Assembly: GCA_916610825.1 (NCBI GenBank)
Contig: OU744452.1
Coordinates: forward strand, 15,418,110-15,482,109
Source: Haliclystus octoradiatus
Taxonomy: Eukaryota; Cnidaria; Staurozoa; Stauromedusae; Haliclystidae
Reading direction: 5' to 3'
DNA: 64,000 bases
This document shows, piece by piece, positions 11,681-21,204 of the stretch (its first letter is position 1; each line of letters starts with the position of its first letter). The notes beneath the pieces were generated by a model that worked only from the letters and a program-made list of their open reading frames with translations, had not been told where the DNA came from and did no database searches. Made by a program: the position numbers and the translations under genes.

Positions 11681-13431
11681 TCAATGGAGCCGATGCCCCA
11701 CTAGGAGTACCCACCATTTAAAAATGATTGATACAGTGATGGCGATTAATTTCAGCTCATGATCGGCGTAACATTAAAATATTGCATTTTATCGGGCATT
11801 TTATAAGGCAAGCATCTGGCAAACACGCTCTGTAAGTGTGTATGGTGAAATTAATTGTCAACCAGTTTTAAAAATAAATATTTTCTTGAAATATATAGTG
11901 TAGAAAATGTTTTGTCGGTACTACCTTTTGAGAAAACAGTAAATTTACTATTTGGCACGTGTTTTGCACTCGTTGATATTAGCAAACAGTAATGCGGAAA
12001 TTGTAGGAAATCTATGTTCTATCACATCTGATAGACTGATATCACTAATTGGTTTTTCTTGCATTCTCTCAGAAATACTTATAGCAGCTAGATAAATGCA
12101 AGAACTTCGTGCATTTCTGCTATAATGTCTATTTAATCATTTACCTTTAGAATAAATAAGTTGAATCGTAGCTTTATACTTTTCATAAAGATCTATCAAA
12201 AGCAATCAAATATTGCATATCAAGGCATTGCATTAATTAAATTGTTAATTACGTGCAACACGTTGTATATGAAAGCGAACCCGCTATTACTGATCATATT
12301 ATTGGAACAAAAGCTACAACTTTGTTACAGGAATCTCTTGTAACTGTTGAGCAGATGTGCTGCGTTCATGTTAGTAGGTTTTACCCCGGGTTTTACCTTG
12401 AGTTTGGTAACAATTGTCACAGACGCTTGAGATTCCACAAGAGAATCTGCAAAATTAGGCACCCCTTTAAGAGAATGTCGTGTCTCAGTACAGCCGATGT
12501 ATGGAAGTACTTGCAAATGATATATCATAATTTATACAAGTATACATATATAACTATATGAGTACAACGTCAGGGCCTCGTTCACTGAGTGCAGGAAAGC
12601 ATCAAACCTACAAACACTTCGAATATCTTGGCTTGCTTCAGCTCTTCAGCTAAGATTAAAAAAGGAGTGCTTGCATAGATTAACAAGGAGAGTGGACGCA
12701 TATTGCACCAATACACTAGTTTTCGAGGATAATTTGATGACTTGTTAAAATATTTATAATGTAGGTGTAAGTTATCATATTTATCTTAACGGGTATGAAC
12801 ATTATGTTCATTATTTACTAGCCAAGTATATACTCTCAAGTAAGAATACTTGTCAGATGTTTTTAGAGAAAAGTTTTAGAGAGGGGTGTAAAGGGAGAGT
12901 TGCTGACCTAATCGGTACAAAACCAGCATTGATAGCATTTTATTGATTTTAAAATGACTAAAGAAATCAGTAGAAGCAGAGAATGGAGATTAATAGATTA
13001 ACTTCAAGCTATGGCTTTCAAAGGTATAATCGGGAACAGTATTTTATAGACATGTTTTGCCAAAGGCGAGAAAAGTGAGGATTCACAACAGAAGACTTGC
13101 CTTGCGATACTATTTTACGCAGTGTCTATTTGACAGGCAGTCGCAGCCATTATGAATAGCAACGCATGCGTATTATGAACGAACAGTAACTATAAACACT
13201 TTTTTAGTTTGGAACATAAATAATGAAAACAAACCAAAATATATTTTATTTTAAATCAATGGCTACTTGTGCCTGCAAGAAATCAAGCTATTAATTAACA
13301 TGGTTTGTAAATTTTGCAGGTTGCGTAATATCTTCCTCAGATCCTCGTTACGCCATATGTATGGTGGCCACGGTCTTCATTGAATTTTACTTTCGAAAAC
13401 AACTAAAAACAAAAAAATATATAAATAAAAC
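11681..13431. other. Non-coding stretch, no gene seen
   Basis: AT-rich. The open frames at 12161-12561 and their antisense shadows show no domain or splice evidence. Confidence 0.45.
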
Positions 13432-13436
13432 TATAC

Positions 13437-13643
13437 TGGCGTATAACACAGATAGTGGTGGACAAAGCTATATAGAAGACAACATTCTCTTTTGAAGTCA
13501 GGTTGGATCTGATCATATTCAAACGTGCAAACGTACGATGATACTTATCGTACGACATTGTTTTATACAATAGAATGACATCAGATTTATTACATTACAT
13601 GATTTACAGATTACATAACATTAAAGACAATAGAAATACCACA
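13437..13643 (-). repeat. 3' LTR of the gypsy element
   Basis: In the element's orientation it starts TGTGGTATTTC and ends in CA. It matches the right LTR with few differences over about 205 bases. A polypurine tract adjoins it on the internal side. Confidence 0.85.
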
Positions 13644-13657
13644 AACTCCTCTTTCCT
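13644..13657 (-). promoter_or_regulatory. Polypurine tract
   Basis: On the minus strand AGGAAAGAGGAGTT ends exactly at the first base of the 3' LTR, the position used to prime plus-strand DNA synthesis in LTR retrotransposons. Confidence 0.7.
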
Positions 13658-13798
13658 AAAAATTATCATGTGTTTGGAAAGCCAGCGACTTGGTGAATCT
13701 GCACTACGAGCAGACCGGCGTATAGTAGATTTATGTGCAGTTGTATCGGCAGAGACCGAAACAGGTCGACTACAATCAGATTGTTGATCAGTAGGGTA

Positions 13799-14606
13799 TC
13801 AAGAAGTCGTAGTGACGGCAGGTGGTGTTGGATCAAATTGGTTTCGTGAAACAAAAACAGTTCGACCAGCAATCGTTAGCCATGCTGTGTTGTTTCCTGT
13901 AGCAGCTACATACTCTGCTGTCTGAGCTGTATGAGAGGATGTGGCTCTATACATTACATTGGACCCAGGAGCAAAGTCAGAAACAACAGGGATGCGTATG
14001 GGACGTCCAAGCAACAGTTCAGCGGGAGACCGTCCCTTCGCGAGTGAAGTTGCCCGATGAATAGATAGCACACGATACAGAAACATATCAAAAAATACGC
14101 GTATTGTAGATTTCAAGGCATGCATTGCGCGCTTCACCGTTTGCACTGCACGTTCATCGAAGCCATTTGAACGTGGCTGATAGGCAGGGGATTCCATCTT
14201 GAAACAGCTTGAGTTTTTTTAGAACGATTTCTTCACTTATAAATTATTTAGCATTATCAGAAACGAAAGAGTTTGGAACTCCAAATCGAGAAAATAATTG
14301 GGCTAGCAATCTGATTATAGTTGAAGTTGAACTATCTTTAGATCGAAAAGCCTCTACCCAGCTTAAACCAGCGTCAACAACGATTAAAATCAAGCCGACA
14401 TCTGAAATGTGTCCAAAATCCATGTGAAGACGAAACCATGGGTGGCATGCAAGCCACGTGTGACATGACCTATCACCACGCGGTCTCAAATTGCAACAAA
14501 TTTCACACTTAGAAATAAACGCATTAACGTCGCGGCTAATTCCTGGCCACCAAGCGTTTTGACTTAAAAAACGTGTAGTACTGTTGATGCCTTGGTGGGT
14601 GTGGTG
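13799..14606 (-). pseudogene. Gypsy integrase, broken
   Basis: Integrase inserts the element's DNA into the host genome. The minus strand shows a zinc-binding N-terminal region ending CEICCNLRPRGDR (about 14470-14510), then the catalytic core with HMDFG (first Asp) and FGVPNSFVSDN (second Asp) in the frame at 14244-14489. The third acidic residue lies in DERAVQTVKRAM in the frame at 13799-14197, followed by GRSPAELLLGRP, a typical C-terminal motif. The core is split between two frames near 14200-14240, so no full-length protein can be made. Confidence 0.8.
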
Positions 14607-14609
14607 AGC

Positions 14610-15149
14610 CTAGGATAAAATTAATGACCGTAATTTCAAGGGAATAATTGGTGTCGATTTGTAGTATAAAACATCATTTTCAATAGTTAAATATTCTTTT
14701 GCATGAGCAAAGGGCATCTCTGCCTGAGAGGTATTTGACCAATTGCCTTTTACAACACATTGCTTCACTGATAAAGCAACAGGATCAGAGTTAGTAGCAT
14801 AGCGTAACCCGTTGTGATTAATCATAGGCGCAAAAAATGCATCAGATGTGTTTATTGAAATACTAGCAACAACATCTTCACAAGACTGAGTGTTTTCAAT
14901 CAAACGCGAGAGTGCGTCAGCATGAGGAATAGACGTACCAGGACGATGTTCAATTTCGAAGTCATAGGCCATCAGCTTGATAGCCCATCGCGCAACTCTA
15001 GCAGAAGCACTTTTCGGTATGCCTCTGTTATTGCCAAATAAAAATTCTAAGGCTTAATGGTCGGTGATAATGTTGAAATGTCTGCCTAATAAAAACTGCC
15101 AAAGGCGTTCGACACACCAAACAATAGCTAGGGCCTCGCGTTCTGTAAT
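14610..15149 (-). pseudogene. Gypsy RNase H and linker, broken
   Basis: The minus strand encodes ITEREALAIVWCVERLWQFL, a stop after TDH, then EIEHRPGTSIPHADALSRL. These are hallmark gypsy RNase H and post-RNase-H segments. The 120-codon frame at 14610-14972 carries the linker toward the integrase zinc finger. The 5' edge at about 15149 is abrupt and adjoins unrelated inserted DNA. Confidence 0.75.
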
Positions 15150-15714
15150 ACACCAAATACTACACTTGTATGTCTACACTATGTATACTACACTACAAAT
15201 TTCTTTTTCTGGAAAATTCAAAGCAATTAAACAAATTGGTATACCTCAAAATTGTAATGAACTTTCTAACTAACTGTTATGCAGTTAGTCTTTGAACATT
15301 TCTAAAACCTTGCCTTCATAAATAGCTTATACTATACCATAATTACTTACATTTATATTTACATACATTTCTTACTTACAATTTAGCACATATTATAGCA
15401 TTAATCTTTATCCTTTTCAGCCTATATCATGCACTGTTATTTATGGCTCTGCCGTCTGGCGGGGGGAGTTATGTAGGAAGCTTTCTAAGCCATCTAGAAC
15501 ATTCTAGAACATTGGAGAACCTACATGATTCCCTGCGTGACTCACAAATGACCATGCATGATCTAGCATCTTCTAGCATTTATCTAAACATTATAAATAC
15601 AGTAAATGAGAACTAGGAGAACTATGAGAACTTAATGTACAGTCTACTATCAACATGTCAACTTGGAATTAATACTATTATTTATAAGAAATATACAAAT
15701 CAGTTCAATCTACG
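15150..15714 (+). mobile_element. Fragment of a second LTR element with polypurine tract and LTR
   Basis: Between the gypsy RNase H and reverse transcriptase remnants lies foreign DNA. GGCGGGGGGAG (15459-15469) resembles a plus-strand polypurine tract. It is followed within a few bases by TGTAGGAAGC, a plausible LTR start (15472), and the segment ends near CTACG (15714), an imperfect match to the inverted CTACA. The 300 bases before the tract show no recognised protein. The boundaries and the LTR reading are inferred. Confidence 0.4.
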
Positions 15715-15723
15715 TTGTTATTA

Positions 15724-16420
15724 TTATTTCTTCAACATAACTCTACAGTTCTCATCACTTTCAATGTTCGGAATTGGGTAACTGTCGCTCAAGATTTTAT
15801 TATTTACATGTACGCTGAAGTCAGCGCACATCCTTAGATTACCTGAAGCCTTTCTTTTTAACCCAGACAATAGGAGAGGAGTTCTCTGCCCCACCTGACT
15901 CCATTGGATCAATCACTCCCATGGTTTGCAAACGCTGAAGCTCTTGCGTAGCAGCCTGTTGAAGTGGCAATGGTACAGGACGCGTATTACAGAATTTTGG
16001 TAGTGCATCTGGCTTGACTTTTATCGTGGCAACAACACCCTTAATTGAAGAAAGATACTCAGAATGACAACTGTTAGCATAATTAATGAATTGTTTACTT
16101 ATATCCAAAACATCTCGGCCAAGAAGATCGTATTCCCTGTTGGACTGTACAACTTGCACCGGAATTTTACATGACTTACCTTCACGGATTACATCTAAAT
16201 TATATTTAACCAGTACATTTAGATAGTTATCATCGTACGATTTTAGATGAAATTTGACTGTTGAAGCTCATGTGAGACAATATTGTACCATATGGTTGAA
16301 GAAATGATGCTACATGAAGCACCGGTGTCATGCTGAATTAGGATAACTTGACGATTAACTGTGATGTTTTCTACAATTACTTCCATACTATTGATGTCAT
16401 TAGTATGTTCATAGTAACAC
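15724..16420 (-). pseudogene. Gypsy protease and start of reverse transcriptase, broken
   Basis: On the minus strand HDTGASCSIIS (DTGAS codons at 16315-16329) is the active-site motif of a retroviral-type aspartic protease. The frame at 15839-16159 follows, with YDLLGRDVL (end of protease) and PVPLPLQQAATQELQRLQ, GVIDP and SPIVWVKKKG, the N-terminal part of a gypsy reverse transcriptase. The next frame carries GNLRMCADFSVHVN and DSYPIPNIE. The catalytic fingers and palm with the YxDD motif are absent, so reverse transcription cannot be encoded here. Confidence 0.8.
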
Positions 16421-16559
16421 ATAAAAAATTGTTATTATCGATTACATTGTCATTTCCATTAAATTCGTTATCATTCGATTGTCCATCGCTTACATAGTTA
16501 GCAGAATTATGATAATTAGACACATTTGTCTTACCAGCTGTGTGTAGTTGTTTTTATTT

Positions 16560-17254
16560 TCGTTATACCTTACCAAAGTGACCCATAGTGTTGCACAGAT
16601 TGCACTTTTTCTATACGCCGGATATCTAGCGTGGTGGATGCTGGTAGTCACAGTTACCACAGCTGTTGTTCTTTGAATTAATCGTTCTTGATTTTTTTAC
16701 CATATTGATATTGACGGTGTCATTTTCAGGGGCGTCATTGAATAGAGTGGTCGCTGCTTCATTCGGTTTTGGTTGAATCGTGGTTTTATCTTGTAAAAAG
16801 TTTTCGGTTTGATCGTACTGGCGAACCCTTTCTCTGACATCTTCAAATATTGCTTTTGGTGTTGTGCGCAGAAAGTCTAGCAATTCCATTTTCACTTTTC
16901 GGTCATCAAAGGCATTTATGTATACTAATTGTTCATCTCCTCGACAGGGTCCTCAATCTTTTTAAAATATTCAAAGTCACATCGGTCTGTCAGATTATTA
17001 ATTCACAGATATAAATCTTCTGCTGACTCGTTGGTTGATTATTTGATTGCTAAAAAATTAGTTCTTTCTCTCACAAGTTGTTTTTTGTTAGGCTCTACAA
17101 GCTCCTGTATATAGACATACATTTCTTTGAACTGCAAGTCCGTCAATCTGTGTGGCTTGACTAGCCTATTCAATTTCAATAAGGCTTCCTTCCCACAAAG
17201 CTCGATAAATAAGTCCGCTTTAACATATACTTTTGTCTTGCTATCATCTGTCAC
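16560..17254 (-). pseudogene. Gypsy gag-like region with zinc knuckles, broken
   Basis: The frame at 17039-17254 (contains LFIELCGKEALLKLNRL and FKEMYVYIQELV) and the frame at 16626-16895 (LLDFLRTTPKAIFEDVRERV, then CGNCDYQHPP) match the capsid-to-nucleocapsid part of gypsy gag. Past a stop, CNLCNTMGHFGK forms a second zinc knuckle of the CX2CX4H type. Nucleocapsid knuckles bind the element's RNA. The region lies between the 5' LTR and the protease, as expected. Several stops and frame changes break it. Confidence 0.7.
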
Positions 17255-17426
17255 TGCCTTCCCCTTGCTTCTGCTTCAAATGACATCAACCATGCTTCTG
17301 GTCTTTCTTTGTCATTCAAATGTAACCCTGTTTTCTTGAGATCCATTTTGAAGCTTGTTCACTTGCAAATTGTATATCATATACAGTTAGACGTTGCCCA
17401 TCACAGTATAACACATATAAGTATAA

Positions 17427-17635
17427 CGTCGTATAACACAGATAGTAGTGGACAAAGCTATATAGAAGACAACATTCTCTTTTCAAGTCAGGTTGGATCT
17501 GATCATATTCACAAACGTGCAAACGTACGATGATACTTATCGTACGACATTATTTCAAACAATAGAATGACATCAGACTTCTTACATTACAGAATTTACA
17601 GATTACATAACAGTAGAGACAATAGAAATACCACA
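17427..17635 (-). repeat. 5' LTR of the gypsy element
   Basis: It aligns with 13437-13643, including shared segments such as GACAAAGCTATATAGAAGAC and CGTACGATGATACTTATCGT. The inner terminal bases differ from the TG/CA consensus, consistent with decay. Confidence 0.8.
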
Positions 17636-17885
17636 TATACAACTTTGAAAATATATGTGATTTAAGTAATAAGTAAAATTCCAAAGATAATAAATTTAAA
17701 AATTAAAAATTACACAATAAATCTAATAATTGGAGACGTGAAAATAAAATAAAATGTTCAACGTTTAAAAGTTATGTGCGACTCAGCGGATTCATAGACC
17801 AACATCCTTTGCGGCTGTTGTCGTAGTAACTGCCTGTATATGGTTAATTTGTAGAAATCTGTAAGAGGATGTATAGTTTTTCAAC

Positions 17886-18008
17886 ATGGCTGCTCGAAAA
17901 AGACCAATAAATTGGGAAGTTGTCCAAGAACAAATGGAATTAAAGAAGTTGAAAGGAAGAGGGGCACCAAAATGTCCTACGCCCTCAGAAATTATGATTC
18001 AGGAGTGA
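17886..18008 (+). CDS. Short ORF, 40 codons, possible first exon
   Basis: ATG at 17886 opens a basic 40-residue frame (begins MAARKRPINWEVVQEQMELK) ending at TGA 18006-18008. Its local base composition is less AT-rich than the flanks and the composition is protein-like, with a basic stretch and a predicted helix. No clear splice donor was found before the stop, so it may be a first exon with a lost donor, a small protein or chance. It lies about 370 bases left of the unknown minus-strand gene and points toward it. Family not recognised. Confidence 0.25.
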   Translation: MAARKRPINWEVVQEQMELKKLKGRGAPKCPTPSEIMIQE

Positions 18009-18374
18009 ACGTCTGATCCAGACAGCAAATATGTAAATATCTTTAAAAATAATTGGTCGCCAGCGCCAGTGTTATTATATAAATCACAGGGGATTCACAA
18101 AAGGGAGAGAGGAAACTAATATTTCAATATGCATTAGCATAATAGTTTGTTGATTGTTTATTTCATTTAAAATACCCTAATAATAGACAAACTTGAATAA
18201 TCTGTATTTTACACAACAGTAAAGTGACTGAAATTGTCACTTGCAAATATTTACATGGGTACACAAACAAAAATATATGAGAGTTTTGCAATTCTTAGTT
18301 TGCATATTTACAATATTATACAATGTGTAGACCTACAGAGTAATTGATTTGTATAAAAAAATTGCGGTTTCCTC

Positions 18375-19469
18375 TTATCTACATTCTGCTTTAGCTAGGA
18401 TAGTCATAATAGGTAAAAGTACCCCCTTTGAATTGGAATAAACGCTTTTTAATTTTGAAACATCACTTTGACATTCTGTTTCAAATATATCAATAAAACG
18501 TTTCCATCTTGATATCTTACTTTGTTGATATGATTTTTGCTTAACAGACCATTTACTTAAAGGCTTTTTACCTTGCGAGCCATGATACCAAAACCTAATA
18601 ACATCAAGAGGTGAAACTTTCCTACCATTTACTTTTCTTGGTAGATCATATGGTGCTAGCTCATTATCAACATTATTTTCTTCTACGATTTCATGTTTCA
18701 TAGTTTCATTATTATCTTCTGAAATGTCATCAATGTTATTATTTATATCATTTGGTAAAATGTTTGTTTTATAGAAGCCTGTTCCAGTTATCTCTCTCTG
18801 CTTAGTTTTCTCAGGTGTTGAAAAAATCATTAATTCTTTGGAACAAGAATGAGAAGGTCCTTGTAGCTTTAGAACCGATATATCTGAATCCTTCCGTTCT
18901 TCATTTTTTCCCCGATTGGATAAGGAATTCATTTGTACGACGCCTTTAAAAGCTGAGCCAGAGATATCTACAAGATCATCAAATTTTGTAATGATATTAT
19001 ACGTTTTTGTTGATAAAAACTCTTGCCAATCCATTCGAAGATTTTTTGCCTCAAGATCAAAATCTCTAGATGGAGCTGATAAACTTTGGCTAAACTCTAC
19101 TAGATTTGTTGGATTTTGGTATTTATGTTTATCGCATGGGCTTAATTCTGGACCATTGTACCTAAAATCCTCAGTGTTATATTCTCGATTCGATGTCGAA
19201 AGATTCTCCCATAGTGTCATTTCTTTTTGTCTCCATTTTAAATACAGATGATCTTGTGAACGAGACTCTGATGAGGTATCATTTACTTGATCCGCATTAC
19301 CCGTGTATTGACTGCTCCATGGTCTCTTTCCATTTGACATAGTTGGGTATCGTTGATCATCGTTATCAGTAGAAGAGTTCACACGTTTTCTATAAGACTC
19401 ATTTAATTGTGTTGGGAATATCAATCGTGTTTTCACACGTGACTGGATCTGATTTTCTTCTACTTCCAT
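18375..19469 (-). CDS. Unknown protein, paralogue 1 of an intact pair (364 aa)
   Basis: An uninterrupted 364-codon frame, long for such AT-rich DNA. I do not recognise the family. The N-terminal part (residues 1 to about 110) is hydrophilic with QSRVKTRLIFPTQ and SNGKRPW. The middle is acidic, rich in Asn/Glu and variable. The last ~95 residues are basic and highly conserved with the second copy (GRKVSPLDVIRFWYHG, PLSKWSVKQKSYQQSKISRW). No signal peptide, membrane segment or zinc motif is seen. On the minus strand an acceptor, TTTCCTATTTCCGCAG, ends at 19528, so the start ATG lies 58 bases into an exon whose 5' intron is upstream. Compared with paralogue 2 the C-terminus is shortened: the sequences diverge right after ILAKA through a small indel. 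A possible AATAAA signal lies at 18157-18162. It could be a lineage-specific host gene or a transposon-derived protein. Confidence 0.75.
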   Translation of the reverse strand: MEVEENQIQSRVKTRLIFPTQLNESYRKRVNSSTDNDDQRYPTMSNGKRPWSSQYTGNADQVNDTSSESRSQDHLYLKWRQKEMTLWENLSTSNREYNTEDFRYNGPELSPCDKHKYQNPTNLVEFSQSLSAPSRDFDLEAKNLRMDWQEFLSTKTYNIITKFDDLVDISGSAFKGVVQMNSLSNRGKNEERKDSDISVLKLQGPSHSCSKELMIFSTPEKTKQREITGTGFYKTNILPNDINNNIDDISEDNNETMKHEIVEENNVDNELAPYDLPRKVNGRKVSPLDVIRFWYHGSQGKKPLSKWSVKQKSYQQSKISRWKRFIDIFETECQSDVSKLKSVYSNSKGVLLPIMTILAKAECR

Positions 19470-19526
19470 CGTTAAAGAAATAATCCCTTTTTTGAATTAA
19501 ACTAACAAAGTCTTTATTCCAATTTT

Positions 19527-19542
19527 TCTGCGGAAATAGGAA
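19527..19542 (-). other. Splice acceptor upstream of paralogue 1
   Basis: The minus strand reads a pyrimidine-rich tract ending CCGCAG, followed by an exon start AAAAATTGGAATAAAGAC. The exon start aligns with ATAATTTGGGATAGAGG after the acceptor at 55040-55041 in paralogue 2. Confidence 0.55.
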
Positions 19543-20228
19543 AAGAAATTAAATTATAGGTAGATTCATGTGAAAATTATTTAAGGCAGTGGTGGCTAGT
19601 CCATATGGTCACGCGGGTAGTTCCTTTCCTGTCATTTCAAATAGATATTTAAGAAAGCATGCTATTGATGACATAAAGTTATCCCTTCTTTCATTTTGAT
19701 ATTCGTACCTCTTCGAATAGTTTAAATGCATTTTATGATGTATCGAAATCTGGTTTCTGTAGCATAGCTTAAGAATTAAATTATTTAGAACAAAATTGAC
19801 CTTGAACATGGTATTTTGAAGATTCTCGTGTTGCTCTTTCTGAATCCATAAAAGGAACGATACTATTTTCCACAAGAGAGTTTGACCGTGATTTTTGGCC
19901 AACATTCTAAGTATTGATTGCGGAAAACGAATGTCGGAATTGCATTTTCTTTATTTCATCAAAAATGGCATTGCTTATCCCGATCCTTTTAGCTGGTTGT
20001 CTTATATAGTATAAAATTTTTCAAAAAGAGCTAAGACGGAAAATTTTAACGGAAAAGAGTCGCGCTATGCAAAAACACAACAGTGACGTGTAACTGAGGA
20101 TAGAAAATCAGTTTTATCCAAATCCGTTTTGTTACAAAAGGCAATACGTACACTTTAAAGCTTGTTCAAATGAAGATTTTATGGAAAACAATAATATCTG
20201 TGAACAGACCTTTTTGGATTACAACAGC
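19543..20228. other. Stretch without recognised gene
   Basis: A 98-codon minus-strand frame (19609-19905) lies upstream of paralogue 1 but has no domain and no visible splice link to it. Confidence 0.4.
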
Positions 20229-20237
20229 GGCGTTGGA

Positions 20238-21195
20238 CGGTGTCTGTAACATGCGTGATTGCGTGCTGCGTACGTTTACAGGAAGTACGTCATAATTTGT
20301 CACCTTTTTGACTACGACATTCGCTTACGAATTTTAGCGTCTCGATGTTATGAAAAAAAGCGAGTTCCAGACTTGATTAATTTATTAAGAGATTAAAAAG
20401 TAAAGCCGTATAGCTAAGAATTTTCTATATATGCCACGAATTGTTGAACTTGATTTGGCAGGAAATCTATCACAGGAAAACGCAATTATTTGCAGGGGTT
20501 AGAACGTTCTGAAATGTTTATCGAAGTCTGTATCAATAACATCATGTGATGCATAAATTGAGTTGAAATTACTAAAAATACGTTTTTAATTTTTAATTTT
20601 TCTTCAGCCACTCTAACAACAACTCATCTAATCCAAACGTGTATACTTCTTTCTTCAAATCTTAATTTTTCTTCAATTCTTTTAATCTTATCATGTTATA
20701 ACAATTATTATTATTATCCTTATTTAATTGAATAAATGATAACTGTAAATAATAAGTCCCCCAATAAACAATCTGCACTCAATCATTGTAGCTACACATA
20801 TATCTAAAAGTTTTCTGTAATCTAATTAATTTGCTTTGTTTCAATGATTGAAATATATTTCTACTTCTACTATTTCTATTTGAAATGTGTATGTATGTTT
20901 AATACTGTATATAAAACGGTAATATCATAAAACGTTATAGCTGTCAATAATATCATTATTTAGCCTTCGACTAATGAATGGTTAATAAATCAGAATATTA
21001 ATATAATAATCAAGCCCGGAGTATTGAAATTCCCTGACAATTAAGACATGACAGCGACTGCAAAATTTAACCAAACCTGAACTTTTTTCGTAACATCGAG
21101 ACAATAAAATTCGCTATTCAAAAAGATGATAAATAATGACGTATTTCCTGTAAACGCGCGCAGCACTCACGTACGCACGCAAGTTACAGACACCG
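20238..21195. mobile_element. Mutator-like MITE, perfect 9-bp target duplication
   Basis: The left end starts CGGTGTCTGTAACATGCGTG and the complement of the right end CGGTGTCTGTAACTTGCGTG. The inverted arms run for roughly 135 bases. GGCGTTGGA repeats directly at 20229-20237 and 21196-21204. A 9-bp duplication with long inverted ends is the signature of Mutator-like elements. The interior is AT-rich with no coding frame, so mobility would have depended on a transposase supplied elsewhere. Confidence 0.85.
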
Positions 21196-21204
21196 GGCGT
21201 TGGA

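Larger units (their letters stand above)
13437..17635 (-). mobile_element. Ty3/gypsy LTR retrotransposon, decayed
   Basis: A minus-strand element of about 4.2 kb. Its LTRs are at 13437-13643 and 17427-17635, and TATAC repeats directly outside both (13432-13436 and 17636-17640), a 5-bp target duplication. Reading along the minus strand the order is gag with zinc knuckles, aspartic protease, reverse transcriptase start, RNase H and integrase; integrase after RNase H defines the Ty3/gypsy group. Every domain carries stops or frameshifts. The reverse transcriptase core is missing and its place is taken by a piece of another LTR element. A primer-binding site could not be identified with confidence. 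Confidence 0.85.

Noticed and set aside
19609-19905. 98-codon minus-strand frame upstream of paralogue 1
   Set aside because: No splice donor links it to the gene, the composition follows the AT bias, and no counterpart lies upstream of paralogue 2 in sense orientation.
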